From: Primulina eburnea
Lineage: Eukaryota; Streptophyta; Magnoliopsida; Lamiales; Gesneriaceae
DNA length: 64,000 nt
Assembly: GCF_022965805.1 (NCBI RefSeq)
Contig: NC_133103.1
Span: forward strand, 45,650,047 to 45,714,046
Direction of reading: 5' to 3'
In this document: in pieces, positions 24,880-36,772 of the stretch
Layout: each line of letters opens with the position of its first letter
How positions within the stretch are numbered: position 1 is the stretch's first letter
Translations under genes and position numbers: made by a program
Notes under the pieces: generated by a model
Databases searched by the model: none
What the model saw: the letters and a program-made list of their open reading frames with translations, nothing else
What the model was told of the DNA's origin: nothing

Positions 24880-25640
24880 CAGTTGGCAACCAGATCCTCA
24901 GGCAATCCTTTCTTTGTGTCCCAATTAGCGTATTTGGGACAATATTTCTTCACATGCCCATCAGTCTTTTTGCAAAAGAAACAAGTGATCATTTTATCTT
25001 GTTTCTGTTGCTCCATATGCTGTGAAGTTCTAAAGTTTCTTTTCTTATTGATACATTTCTTTTTCTAATTGATGCAATTACCTTGATAGTTAGATATCAT
25101 GTGAGCACTTTCAATCACATCTTGTTTCAATATCTCTTCCTCCTAAACACACTGCGCAATAAGCTCATTAAAAATTCATTTTTTCCTTCTGAATATTATA
25201 ACTAAATTTGAATCTATTAAATTGCGCAGGAAAAGAGATTAAGCCTAAATGCACGACTATGTCTTCCAACAATTCCAAATTGATTGCCTTTAGTCGAATC
25301 ACAAGATTTAACGCTTTTATTATGTACTCCCTTATGTTCCTTTCTCTTTGTACCACATTGAGACATGTTTAGTCAGAATAGTACTTCTCTCGACCTTTTC
25401 ATTTGCAGCGAAATGATCTGCTATTTGAGCAAGGAACTTTTTGGCATCATTTCATTCATAAATTTCACTTCTTATAGTATCTGCAATGGAATGTTTCATA
25501 ATAATTAGACTTGTGTGATTTGGTCACTCCCACTTTTCCAAAAAACATTTTTGATCAGCAGTTCATGAACTGGTCAAAGGTGTGGGGTGATCTTCCCTTA
25601 GCGCATATTCCAAATCCATGCAGCCGAACACTATTATAAC
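24880..25640 (-). pseudogene. Gag remnant of relic 2
   Basis: Minus-strand frames show the capsid segment NIREYIIKALNLVIRLKA (25330-25270), LEDIVVHLGLISFPAQF, and a zinc knuckle CFFCKKTDGHVKKYC (about 24990-24945), all typical of copia gag. Stops and frameshifts are frequent. The equivalent protein in the related element is at 53.4-54.3 kb. The end near the leader is too damaged to place the start codon. Confidence 0.75.
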
Positions 25641-25756
25641 ATGCTCTTTTTTTCTTGAAGTTCGAACTATTAAGTACTGGAATGTTGTTCAAATTAGCAG
25701 ATATAGAAGATGTTATAATAAAATAGAACAAAAAAAACTCAAAATAAATTATAGTC

Positions 25757-25759
<3 letters not shown>

Positions 25760-25805
<46 letters not shown>
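25760..25805. repeat. (TA)n microsatellite
   Basis: A TA run of about 45 bases in the leader of relic 2. Confidence 0.95.
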
Positions 25806-25809
<4 letters not shown>

Positions 25810-25959
25810 TAAATAAACCACAAAAATATATGCATGCAAGTGGTGGGCCCATAAAAATACCTAGCATAACATTTATTTTTAGTCTTTGAGCAAAAATAAC
25901 AATTTATAAGTGGTACACTTAAATATCATGGTTATTAAATATTGATAATAAATACAACC

Positions 25960-26520
25960 AACAATATGTCTTTCTTTGGACCGACAATTGAATACATGTA
26001 ACATATTTAACACCACATATTGTGTTAAAATTTTGCCAGAAAAAGAACTTCTTTTGGGCCGATTATTTTTCGCATCTATTTAACACAATTTAATATCATA
26101 TAATGTGTCTACAATCTGGCAAGAAAATAATATTCCTTTTGGCCGATTAATTTATGCATAGTTTTGACATGCTTTAAGACCATATATTTATGTACTTATA
26201 ATCTGGACAAAAAATAACATACATTTGGGTTGATTATTTTATGCACATATATAAACACATTTTTTGTCACTTATTAAGTCTGCTATCTAGCAAAAAATTT
26301 GACTTCCTTTGGACCGATTATTTTTTTGCATAGATATAAATGTACTTGAAAAAAAATATATTGTGCTTAAAATCTAGCTAGAAAATAGTCTTCTTTGGGC
26401 TGATTATTCTTCTTTGTGCTGATTATTTTTCGCATAGATCGAGATACAATTTAAAATCATATATTGTGTTTGCAATTTGGCTAAAAAATAGCTTTCCTTT
26501 CGGCCGATTACTTTTCGTGT
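25960..26520 (-). repeat. Tandem ~85-bp repeats in the leader of relic 2
   Basis: The word TTTGG(G/A)CCGATTA on the plus strand recurs at about 25977, 26056, 26140, 26225, 26311, 26396, 26415 and 26501. Spacing is 79-86 bases apart from one 20-base step. The flanking AATCTGGCAAGAAAATA and CGCATAGAT also repeat. Two copies of the same word occur in the leader of the copia element at 54.5 kb and in its duplicate at 50.2-50.3 kb. Confidence 0.8.
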
Positions 26521-26986
26521 AAATTGAAACACAAATTATTTTGAATTTTAACAATATCTGCATATCTTAAAAATTACTTTATTAATATGTAATTTAAATT
26601 GACCTACATTTGAGATACAAGATATTAATTTAATTTAAAATTTTCACAAAAAAAATTAATTTACTTTAATCGGTCCAAATAAAGCATAGATATTAAATAT
26701 GCAAGAAATAAAATATTTGCACATCATAATTATTCATCTATAAATGTTTTATCGAAATATACAAAATTTATTTTGATAAAATATAATGAATAATTCCATA
26801 TTAATTTTATGTTAGGCAATTAAATTTTGAAATGATCGAATTTAATTTCAAAAATAAGAAGTGTGCAAGTCAAATTTAATAGTAACCCTAAACGCGAAAA
26901 CCGGCATTGCCACATCCTCCGGCGATTCCAGTCAACGGTGACCATGACCCGTGATCGCCTTACCACAGCCGCCCACTACCCTACCA

Positions 26987-27207
26987 TCACAAATATTATA
27001 GAACTAAGCACTCAAATGCTTATAAGATGAGAGAAAACTCGAAGAAATGATGATTTCAGAATGAAGGGGGAGCTCTATTTATAGAGCCCCTTGACCGTGT
27101 GAATACGCGTTAAAAACGCGTATTCAAATTCCGTCTGAAATCCCTGCAGCCAACCCACGTTTTAATTATTTAATGCAATGACTGTGCCTTCATTGACTTT
27201 GCCGACA
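26987..27207 (-). repeat. 3' LTR of the Tork-like element, truncated
   Basis: It matches 31549-31769 of the 5' LTR and ends inside at CCGACA next to the polypurine tract. The region with the LTR end (equivalent to 31335-31548) is deleted. It carries GAGCTCTATTTATAGAGC, a TATA box inside a short palindrome. Confidence 0.88.
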
Positions 27208-30200
27208 TTTCTCCCACTTGGAGATTTGATTGAGAATCAAACACATCTCCACACATCTTTTCAATATTGCCATTCCCTGCTGCTTACGTTCCGCTAGACC
27301 ACTTGAGAATCTACACCACTCAAACTTATCACTGTTCACTGTCTTGGTCAGAAAATCAGCTATGTTATCCTTTGTATGGATCTTCTGCATTTCCACACTT
27401 CCTTCTTTTACTACTTCCCGCACAAAATGAAATTGAACTCCAATGTGTTTAGTCCTGGATTGAAAGACTGGATTCCTTGCGATGTGCAAGGCACTCTGAC
27501 TGTCACAAAACAAAGGAACATTCTCTTGTTTGTGCCCGATCTCCTCCAATAACCTTTTAGTCCATATTGCCTCCTTGCAAGCTTGAGTAGCTGCTATGTA
27601 TTCTGCATCTATTGTAGATAATGCCAAAACTGTCTGCAGTTTTGAAACCCAGCTTACTGCTCCTCCTGCAAGTGTAAACACATAACCAGTAGTAGATTTT
27701 CTCTTATCAGGATCACCTGCATAATCTGAATCGACATAGCCCCTGAGTGTAAAATCCGATCCTCCATAACATAATGCAGCATTTGAGGTACCCTTAATGT
27801 ATCTAAGGATCCTCTTAACAGTGCTCCAATGCTCTCGTCCAAGATTCGCCATATACCGACTAACTGCTCCCACTGCTTGAGCAATATCTGGTCTTGTACA
27901 TATCATAGCGAACATCAAACTTCCTATTGCTGATGCATACGGTACTCGAGACATCTCCATCCTCTCTGCTTCATTGCTAGGACACATCTCGGAGGATAAC
28001 TTGAAGTTAACAAAAAGAGGGGTCGAAATTGGCTTACTATCTTGCATGTTGAAGCGTTGCAAGATTTTCTTCAAATAATTTTTCTGGGAAAGCCAAATCT
28101 TTCTGTTACTTCTATCTCGGTGAACTTGCATCCCTAGAATCTTGTTTGCTGGTTCCAAGTCCTTCGTATCAAATTCCCTAGCCAACTTTGCCTTCAATCC
28201 TTGGACCTGATCTTTGTTGGGGTCTGCTACCAACATGTCGTCCACATACAACAGCAAAATGATATAATCATCACCAGACCTCTTGAAATATGTACATAGG
28301 TCTGCACTCAGTCTGTTGTATTCAAGGCTCATGATATAGGAATAAAATCTCTTGTACCAACACCTCGGCGCCTGTTTGAGACCGTACAGAGATTTGTTCA
28401 ACCTGCAAACCAAGTTCTCTTTGCCTTTCTCCGCAAAACCTTCTGGCTGGAGCATATAGATTTCTTCTTCAAGATCTCCATGAAGAAACGCCGTTTTTAC
28501 ATCTAGCTGTTCTAGATGTAGGTCAAACACCGCACACAATGTCAATACTACTCTGATTGTTGTAAGTCGAACCACAGGAGAAAATATCTCATTGAAGTCA
28601 ATGTCTTCTTTCTGAGCATACTTTTTACCACCAATCTAGCACGATACCGCTCCACTTGGTTATTGCCATCACGCTTGATCTTATAGACCCATCTGTTTCC
28701 AATGGCTTTCCTCCCTTGTGGTAGTGTAACAAGATCCCAAGTTTTATTCCTGTCTAATGCCTCCAACTCTTCTTGCATTACTATCATCCATAAGGATACA
28801 TCTGAGCTTTGAGTAGCCTCGTGGAAACTTGATGGCTCACCATCCTCTGATAATAGACAATATACAATGTTGCTTTCAATGACATAATCTAAAAGCCAAC
28901 CTGATGGTCTTCTGTCTCGAGTTGACTGCCTCACATTAGAAATCTCAGACTCAACATGTTCTTGTTCTTCGTGCTCTGGTACTGCTTCACAAGAAACTTG
29001 ACCTTCGTCCGTCTTATCTTCCACCTGAAAAATAGTAGTTTCTGAATTCGGTGTGCCTTTGTCTCCCTTTACTTTATCTTCCTCGAAGATAACATCCCTG
29101 CTGATGACAAGCTTGTGAACAGTAGGATCCCACAAGCGAAACCCCTTTACTCCATCAGCATAACCCAAGAAGATACATTTTCTGGATTTCGAATCCAACT
29201 TTGAGCTTTCTTGCTCATTGTACAGAACGTACACCGGACTTCCAAATGTATGCAAATGAGAATAATCTGTCGGCTTCCCAGTCCACATCTCCATCGGAGT
29301 CTTTAGATCAATCGCCAGTGAAGGAGAACGATTGATAATATAACAGGCGGTTTTGACTGCTTCCGCCCAAAATGACTTTTCTAGACCCACGGTCCTCAAC
29401 ATAGCTCTTGTTCTGTCCAACAAGGTCCTATTCATCCGCTCCGCCACTCCATTCTGTTGAGGTGTGTAAGACGTTGTGAACTGTCTCTTGATGCCCTCAT
29501 GTTGAAAATATGCATCAAATTCGTCACTGGTATATTCTCCTCCATTGTTAGTCCTCAAACACTTGATTTTCTTTTCAGAATCAAGTTCAACCCGCGCTTT
29601 GAAATCTTTGAAGACTAGGAAAACATCTGATTTCTTCTAGATTGGATACACCCAACATCTCCTAGAGAAATCATCAATGAACGAGACAAAGTATCTCGCT
29701 CCTCCCAGGGATACAACCGGTGCTTGCCAAACATCCGAATGAATCAGTTCCAATATGCTTTTGCTCCTGGCAGTAGAAGTGCCAAACATTAATCCGTGTT
29801 GTTTACTGGCAACACAGTGCTCACAAAAGGGTAGTGACACTTTTGTAAGTCCCGGCAGCAGCTTCCGTTCTGAGAGAATTTTCAAACCCCGTTCTGACAT
29901 ATGCCCGAGCTTTCTATGCCATAACACTGTTAATTCTTCTCCTGAACCAATTGATGCAACAACTAGTTCTGCCTCTTTGTGTGTTTCTCCCAAAAGTACA
30001 TACAGATTTGCAGCAACCTTTTCCGCCTTCATAACCACAAGCGCTCCCTTCACAATTTTCATAATCCCGTTCTCGATCCGAGTTTTGCACCCGATGTCAT
30101 CCAATTGCCCCAAGGACAAAAGATTTTTCATCAGTACTTTCACATGTCGTACCTCCTGTATGGTGTGAATGGTGCCATCAAACATTTTAATTTTGATAGT

Positions 30201-31178
30201 AACGACCCCAGCGATTTCCAAGGCATGATCATTTTCCATGAATACAGATCCTCCTGAGACTGGTTCATAATGATCAAACCATTCTCTCCAAGACGTCATG
30301 TGCCACGTCGCTCCTGAATCCATAATCCATGTGTCACAAAATTTGTGTCTGCCTTCTGCAATAGTTGTTGCTTCGCTGAATAATATTTCACCACTGCCTG
30401 AAGTACTGGCCACATTTCCTTGAGAGCTTTTATCGATACTTGTACACTCTTTCTTGAAGTGCCCTTTACCGCCACATTTAAAGCAGTAAATATTTTTCTT
30501 CTTACTTATTGACTTTGATCTACCTCGTTTTTTACTCCCACTGGAGTCACGGTCCATGAATCTTCCTCTTATCATCGGTAAAGCCTCTGCCTGCTTCGAG
30601 GTTACCAACCCATCTTCCTTATTCTTGCGCCGGATTTCTTCTCCGAGAACCGCAGTTAAGACATCTTCGAATCTTAGAAAGCCCATAAGAATATTGTTGG
30701 TAATGTTGATGATAAGTTGATCATATGAATCTGGTAGACTTTGAAGTAGAAGCTCCGCACGTTCATTTTCCCCTATTTTATTCCCCATGGAAGTGAGTTG
30801 GGCAAATAGAGTATTTAGTGTATTGATATGGTCGGTCATCGATGAGGATTCCGCCATCCGAAGAGTATAAAGCCTTCTCTTTAGGAAAATCATGTTGTGT
30901 AGTGACTTGACCTCGTACATCTTTGTCAAAGTATCCCAGATAACTTTGGCTGTTTTTATCTCAGAGATACTTGACAAAACTTCGTCAGCTATAGCCAAGT
31001 GTAAATTGGCAACAACATTATCATTCATCTCGTTCCACTTTCCATCATCTGTAATCTCCACCGGTCTATCTCCAATAGCCGCCAAGCAATTTTCTTTTCT
31101 TAAAACTGCTTGTATCTTTATTTTCCACAGCATAAAATTGCTTCCATTGAACTTTCCTATCTCGTACCTTCCCGCCAT
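27190..31178 (-). pseudogene. Tork-like gag-pol polyprotein, two lesions
   Basis: ATG 31178 opens MAGRYEIGKFNGSNF. The order is UBN2 gag, basic tract, zinc knuckle CFKCGGKGHFKKEC, protease WIMDSGATWHMTS, pre-integrase LWHRKLGHMS and CEHCVASKQ, and integrase IHSDVW, LRTNNGGEYTSDEF (the usual second Asp is Asn) and PQQNGVAERMN. Then RT ([37 protein letters not shown]) and RNase H (GYVDSDYAGDPDKRKSTTG, SRTKHIGVQFHF, DFLTKTVN). A TAG interrupts integrase at 29637-29639. A one-base loss in an A run near 28622-28626 shifts the frame before the RT. The stop codon lies 18 bases inside the 3' LTR. Confidence 0.92.
27208..27222 (-). promoter_or_regulatory. Polypurine tract of the Tork-like element
   Basis: On the minus strand CCAAGTGGGAGAAA directly precedes TGTCGGCAAAG, the start of the 3' LTR. 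The pol frame reads across it. Confidence 0.85.
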
Positions 31179-31318
31179 TATGTCTACAACAATTTTAGTA
31201 GACCGGACAAAATGATCCCGCCTTAAATAAAAAATCTCAAAAAATCTTTTCTGATGTGGAAGATCAGTCTAGGCTGCAACCACAGAGCATACTCAGAATT
31301 TTAAGAAATTTTAAACCA

Positions 31319-31334
31319 AGGCTCTGATATTACT
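31319..31334 (-). promoter_or_regulatory. Primer binding site of the Tork-like element
   Basis: The minus strand after the LTR end CCAACA reads AGTAATATCAGAGCC, one change from TGGTATCAGAGCC, the initiator tRNA-Met site. Confidence 0.8.
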
Positions 31335-31769
31335 TGTTGGTCCCACGTGCGGAATTTGAGATAATAAAACCCGATAATAAAGAACAAAATGGACATCGAG
31401 ATTTACGTGGAAAACCCCTAAAAATTATTAGGGTAAAAATCACGGGCAAGATGAAAATAATTCCACTATAATATTTTGTGGTGTACAACTCACTCAGTGT
31501 GTTTCCAAAGATAACACACACTCTCATAATGCAGGAAAACAAACACCTCACAAATATTATAGAACTAAGCACTCAAATGCTTATAAGATGAGAAAAAACT
31601 CGAAGAAGGGATGATTTCAGAATGAAGGGGGGAGCTCTATTTATAGAGCCCCTTGACCGTGTGAATACGAGTTAAAAACGCGTATTCAAATTCCGTCTGA
31701 AATCCATGCAGCCAACCCACGTTTTAATTATTTAATGCAATGACTGTGCCTTCATTGACTTTGCCGACA
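31335..31769 (-). repeat. 5' LTR of the Tork-like element
   Basis: 435 bases; on the minus strand TGTCGGCAAAG to GGGACCAACA. It contains the TATTTATAG box at about 31638. The five bases outside it (31770-31774, GATGA) have no partner because the other end is truncated. Confidence 0.9.
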
Positions 31770-32682
31770 GATGAGAGAAGGAAAGAGGTCTAAAATTACG
31801 TGTGCCATATATATTTTGTGTTATTCTATGTGTCTCAGAGACCATAACTTTATATAAACTTAGCAATCTTCGACCCATCATATAAGACTTAATTGGACTG
31901 ATGTTTTACACATAAAGTAGAGCACACAAATCTATTTAATACTTTCGAAACCAATACTTATTTAGTTCACCTTATGAGGTCATTTATTAGATAGCTTGTC
32001 CATATATAATTAATAAAATTATGTGAACCCACAAAATAACTCCAACACACGTAACACGCACAAACACACATACATACATACATACATACATATACTTATA
32101 TGTATATATGCGGCAACGAGAAAAAGATGGAGCAGAAGAGTACAGAATTTGAAGTATATGAAGGCTGCTACATGCATCCATTTGAATCTGATTCTTTGAA
32201 GACAATGTCCCTACTTTCTTTTCTATTTGTCATTACCCACTACGAGACTATGCATGTGTAGATTCCACAACCTAAGCTAACACAAACCCTACACTGGTTT
32301 TTAAAGATAATGAATTTGGATAAGAATCAATTGGCATTAGTTAGGTTTGTGGTTGATTAGTGTGTGGAGCCACGCATTTTGATAAAATTAAATTTTGTAC
32401 GAACGAAATGATTAAAAAAATATTATTTTAGAGTATTTGCTAAAGGATAAGAGATCAATGATTGGTTTTTTAATATTTTCTCTAACATTATTTATCATTC
32501 ACATCATTTTTATCCTTAGATATCGTATCATTATCTCCAAATACCAATCACTCCAAAATATCATCACGTAAGTATATTTTCCTTTTTTTTTTTGAAATAA
32601 TATTTTCCTTATACTAATATTATTTTGTTGTTTTTTTTTAAATGGGAAATTGGGAAAATATTGGTTTTCTTCGGCACTTTTC

Positions 32683-32715
<33 letters not shown>

Positions 32716-33166
32716 TAGGGATTGGGTGAGGCCAAGTATGTGTCCATCTCGGTAAGTACTTTTTTTAAAAAAAAAATTAATTAAATTTAACAAAAAATTT
32801 AAAATGGAAATGATAGGAAAAAAATATGAAAAAAAATAGAAATATGATATCTGAATTAAATTCCGTAGTTAAAAAAAATTAATTTTAGAAGTATAAAAAA
32901 ATCGCCAAAATACCGAAAATTAGTTATTCTAAAGATATAATTTTAATCAGTAGATATATATTAAAAATTAGAGAAAAACATTTGATCCATGAGTGTTTCA
33001 AGAAAGATTGAATATTGGTAAAATAAAGAGAAATTAAATTACTAAGTTTTCCAATAATTCGAAACAAGTAGGGTATAATTGAACCGTTCTTTTAGGATAG
33101 TGTCCAAAACCCGAAAATGTATTCAATCGGATCTTGCTGAATAATATAAATTCTATAAATTAAAGA
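31770..33166. other. Spacer with LTR-like piece and microsatellites
   Basis: 31770-32047 may be the outer part of the relic-2 LTR (it ends in CTCCAACA). (CATA)n occurs at about 32066-32091 and (AAT)n at 32683-32714. The remainder is AT-rich with no coding sequence. Confidence 0.5.
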
Positions 33167-33345
33167 GTGAGTCTCATGTGAGACCGTCTCACGGGTCATA
33201 ATCCGTGAGACGGGTCAACCCTACCCATATTCACAAAAAAAAGTAATACTCTTAGCATAAAAAGTAATACTTTTTCATGAGTGATCCAAATAAGAGATCC
33301 GTCTCACAAATACGATCCGTGAGACCGTCTCACACAAGTTTTTGG
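33167..33345. mobile_element. MITE copy 2 (GTGAGACCGTCTCAC family)
   Basis: The terminal words GTGAGACCGTCTCAC occur near both ends (33178-33192 and about 33319-33333). The interior has GTAATACTCTTAGCATAAAA and GATCCAAATAAGAGATC as in copy 1. This is the best-preserved copy. Confidence 0.88.
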
Positions 33346-33415
33346 CTAAATTAAAACACAAAAATCCAAGTTAAGTAGATCGAACAAATGTCAGTCATTT
33401 TGTATTAAAAAAAAA

Positions 33416-33573
33416 GTAGGTGTCTTGTGATATGGTCTCACGAATCTTTATCTTTGAGACGGGTTAATCCAACCGATATTCAAAATAAAAAATAATATTT
33501 TTTAATGGATGACCCAAATAAGAGATCTGTCTCATAAAATACGATCCGTGAGACAGTCTTATACAAATTTTTG
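33416..33573. mobile_element. MITE copy 3 (same family)
   Basis: It starts GTAGGTGTCTTGTGATATGG and ends GAGACAGTCTTATACAAATT. It shares the GATGACCCAAATAAGAGAT interior with copies 1 and 2. It lies 70 bases from copy 2 in the same orientation and is more mutated. Confidence 0.85.
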
Positions 33574-33849
33574 CCTAAAAAAAGTTCAATCATTCTATTT
33601 TATTTACCTAATCTTATATGATCCTTTGTTTATTTTCCGAACCCTCTATTATTTGGATGAGATTGATAACTGGATATTTCTTTTATTGACTAAAATCATA
33701 GAATCAAGGGCGGTCTCTTTCACAAATTTATGTGGTACATATTGGATGAAAATAAATTCGAAAATTCAAAGCCATCTCCATCAAAATAAGATTGAAGCTA
33801 AATCATAATCAATTAAATGAAACCTAAATTCGTCTAAAAACTAATTATA
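33574..33849. other. Short AT-rich spacer before the CACTA terminus
   Basis: No gene or repeat was recognised in these 276 bases. Confidence 0.5.
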
Positions 33850-34216
33850 CACCACAAAAAACGGATCCTTTAGCGACGATTATTATAATCAGCGAACTTT
33901 TGTAATAATTCACGAAATCCATCGTCCTAGCTATTTTGCAATGGATTTATAAAAATTTCGATAATTTGGCAAAGGTATTCAGCAAACCGTCACTAATCTA
34001 GCAAGGGTGTTTATGATAGGAGCCATTGTATTAGTGATGGTATTCTAAGAAAAACCGTCGCCAAATCGGCGTACGTTAAACTAAAATTGTCGCTATGTTT
34101 GCAATGGTTTTAAAATTAACCTTTAGGTAAATATAAAGAAATTGAATTAAAATAGCCATTAATTTTGTGAAGGTCTTTTTAATTAAATCGTTAGTAAATT
34201 GAAATGATCAATTGAA
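33850..34216 (-). repeat. CACTA 3' terminus and subterminal region
   Basis: From the CACCACAAAAAACGG end inward the sequence repeats variants of AGCGACG and CCGTC(G/A)C in both orientations at about 33872, 33922, 33988 and 34049-34062. Such short subterminal motifs bind the TNPA-like protein in active CACTA elements (family knowledge). It ends at the target duplication TGACA (34217-34221) of the inserted copia element. Confidence 0.7.
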
Positions 34217-34221
34217 TGACA

Positions 34222-34689
34222 TGTTGGGAAAACCCATAAACCGCAGAATCTATCATGCTAAATTATTAAAAATGTGACTAAAACATTAAGTGAAAGCATG
34301 CCTGAAGCCATATTTCTGAATTCTTTAGAACATGTCTTAATCTTATAGATCTACGAGCTCTTTCCTGGAGAGAAACACTTAGTTTTAACTTCTAAATTAT
34401 TTTCTTAATGTGGAAAAGAATAGTGAACATGATAGAGCGAGATCTGAGGATCATGACTCATATAAAGCCATTAAATATCATTATCTTCTGATATTTCTTT
34501 TTTAATCCATCATAAAAACTGAAATTACACTTATGTCTCTACACATTAAGGGATCACAACCTATTAAATACATTAAAGCCCAATAACCTGAAACCTTAGT
34601 TGATCACTTTATTTTAGACTTAATTTAATAGACAACCCATAACGCATAATTATTCTACATAAGCTCATATAAATAAAATTTATCCAACA
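34222..34689 (-). repeat. 3' LTR of the 34-56 kb copia element
   Basis: On the plus strand it runs from TGTTGGGAAAACCC to TTATCCAACA, 468 bases. It aligns with 55229-55701 throughout but is visibly diverged. Confidence 0.92.
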
Positions 34690-34704
34690 ATATCCCACTC
34701 TGGC
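34690..34704 (-). promoter_or_regulatory. Polypurine tract of the 34-56 kb copia element
   Basis: On the minus strand CCAGAGTGGGATAT abuts the TGTTGG start of the 3' LTR. Confidence 0.75.
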
Positions 34705-35099
34705 TATATGTGCAACCTTATAATTATGTTTGTGAAAATAACTTTATGAGCTCAAAATTGATGTCATTCTAATACATATATATAACCAATATGGTCTATC
34801 AATCACATCAGCATATGATCAAACCAGTCTTCACTATACTCAAGGTAACTGGACCCATCAATGGTCACATATGCCACCACAACTGAATGACATGGATCAT
34901 GAAGTGGATGTGTAGTATGTAAATTTCATGCAATGTGACTGTAACATACATATTTCCAACTGGTCCTACCTTAACCATATTGAGATCAAACTTTAAACCA
35001 TAATCAGAGTGTGACTTGAAATTTGTTTCTGCAGAAAATAAATTTAAATAATTGTAACTGAAAATGTCTACAACTGAAAAGCATTAAAAATAACAAACT

Positions 35100-35600
35100 A
35101 CCACTAAAAATGAATTTCCTCAAATGACATAAAACCCAAACTAGCAGTGTGCTCATTAAACTGTTTGGGTGGTAGTCCCTTAGTAAGCGGATCTGCAACT
35201 ATGGAGTTTGTACCGATATGCTCAATAGACAACTTTCCACTCTGAATTCTTTCCTTAACAATCATAAACTTGATGTCAATATGTTTTGACTTCGTCGAGC
35301 TCTTGTTGTTATTGGAATACATAACTGCTGATTTATTATCACAATATATTCTGGTCTTTCAATACCATCAACAATTCGCAGCCACGTGACAAAATTTTAC
35401 AGCCATATTCCACGATTGGATGCCTCCACGCTACAAACTCAGCTGCCGCGATGGAAGAGGCTATAAGTGATTGTTTAGCACTCTTCCAGGAAATGGTGCC
35501 TCCAGCAAGTAGATAGTTGTAACCTGACGTAGATTTCAAACTATCTTGGCATCCAGAAAAATCGGAGCCAGTATACCCAATGATCTCAAGTTGTTCCAAC
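35100..35600 (-). pseudogene. RNase H of the 34-56 kb copia element, broken
   Basis: The minus-strand frames show IGYTGSDFSGCQDSLKSTSG, AAEFVAW, then after a frameshift MYSNNNKSSTKSKHIDIK and DPLTKGLPPKQF. These are the RNase H acidic residues and the C-terminal motif of copia Pol, though the first catalytic position reads GSD rather than DSD. A frameshift near 35330 and damage after 35600 separate it from the RT. Confidence 0.82.
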
Positions 35601-35788
35601 CTTCAATATATGAGCATGTAATCTTTTGTTCTCTGTAGGTATCATAAAATCCTTTTGACTGCTTTTCAATGTTCCACTCCTGGATTACTTAAATATCGTC
35701 CCAACAGTCTTGTCACATATGCAATATCTGGACGTGTACAAACTTGAGCATACATCAGACTCCCCACTGCATATGCAAAGGTAATCCT

Positions 35789-36720
35789 CTACATTTTCTT
35801 TTCTTTAAAATCATTATTTTGGCATTGTTTGAGACTAAATTTGTCACCCTTAGCCACAGGGGTATCTGTTGTTTTACAATCTTGCATCCCATATCGCTTA
35901 AGAACTTTCTCGATATAACCTATATGAGATAATCCAAGAATATCTAGAGAACGATCCTGATGTATCTGAATACCCAGTACAAAAGATGCATCACCAAGAT
36001 CTTTCATCTCAAAATTCTTAGCTAGAAATCTCTTGGTGTCATGCAACAACTCTATATCGTTGCTAGCGAGCAGAATGTCATCAAGATATAAAAACAGAAA
36101 AATATGTTTACTCCCACTGAACTTATGATATACACAATCATCGACCAAATTCTTCTTGAAGCCAAACGAGATGATCACTTGATGAAATTTGAAATACCAA
36201 TGTCGAAATGCTTGCTTGAGCCCATAGATGGATTTCTTTAATTTGCAAACTATATTATTTGTGTCTTTGGACCAAACATTTTTTAGTTGCACCATATAAA
36301 TCGTTTTATCAATTTCACCATTTAGAAACCCAGTCTTTACATCCATTTAATGAAGATCGAGATCGAAATGCGCCACCAAAGCCATTATAATCCTTAAATA
36401 GTCTTTTGAAGAAACCGGAGAGAAAATATATTTATAATCAATGCCTTCTTTCTGTGTAAAAACTTTAGCGACAAGACGAGTCTTATATCTTTCCACATTT
36501 CCTTTTGAATCTCTCTTGGTTTTAAATATCCATTTGCAACCAATGAGCTTCGTACCTTTAGGCAATGAGACAAGATTTCATATGTCATTATTCTTCATGG
36601 ATTTTATCTCCTCATACATGGCATCATTCTACTTTTGAGAGTTAGAAATTTCCATGGCTTGACAGAAGTCAATAGGATCATCCTCCATCATTCCAAAGTC
36701 TGCCTCATGTTTTTGAAGAA
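35789..36720 (-). pseudogene. Reverse transcriptase of the 34-56 kb copia element, broken
   Basis: From 36565 down: LIGCKWIFKTKRDSKGNVER, RLVAKVFTQKEGIDY, one stop at about 36347, MDVKTGFLNGEIDKTIYMV, KSIYGLKQAFRHWYFKFHQ, LFLYLDDILLASNDIE (YLDD instead of YVDD) and MKDLGDASFVLGIQIHQDRS. Upstream 36720-36570 is still recognisable as the N-terminal part but out of frame. About 250 codons between integrase and RT are missing at the nested insertion. Confidence 0.85.
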
Positions 36721-36772
36721 ATGATCACCTTATTATATTTTGAGTTTTGTCAATCACCAAAAAGGGAGAAAT

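Larger units (their letters stand above)
26987..31769 (-). mobile_element. Tork-like Ty1/copia element, nearly intact coding, 3' LTR truncated
   Basis: Complete 5' LTR (31769-31335), primer site, one gag-pol reading frame with a single stop and a single frameshift, polypurine tract, and a 221-base piece of 3' LTR. The two LTRs differ at only about five bases plus one indel over the shared 221 bases by eye, so this is one of the younger insertions. The outer part of the 3' LTR and the target duplication are missing. Confidence 0.9.
23461..32047 (-). mobile_element. Decayed copia relic (relic 2), split by a Tork-like insertion
   Basis: Remnants in minus-strand order are a possible 5' LTR piece (32047-31770 plus about 26986-26800), a leader with tandem repeats, gag, a very degenerate pol tail and the first 36 bases of a 3' LTR (23496-23461). 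Both putative LTR starts read TGTTG(A/G)A(A/G)TTATTTT on the minus strand, and a polypurine-like AAGTGGGAGAT abuts 23496. The phrase TATTTCCAACTGGTCCT and the RNase H zone are shared with the copia element at 34-56 kb, so the two are related. The 5' LTR assignment is inference. Confidence 0.55.

Noticed and set aside
29755..30257. Plus-strand frames of 90-137 codons inside the Tork-like gag-protease
   Set aside because: They are antisense shadows of a well-supported coding frame.
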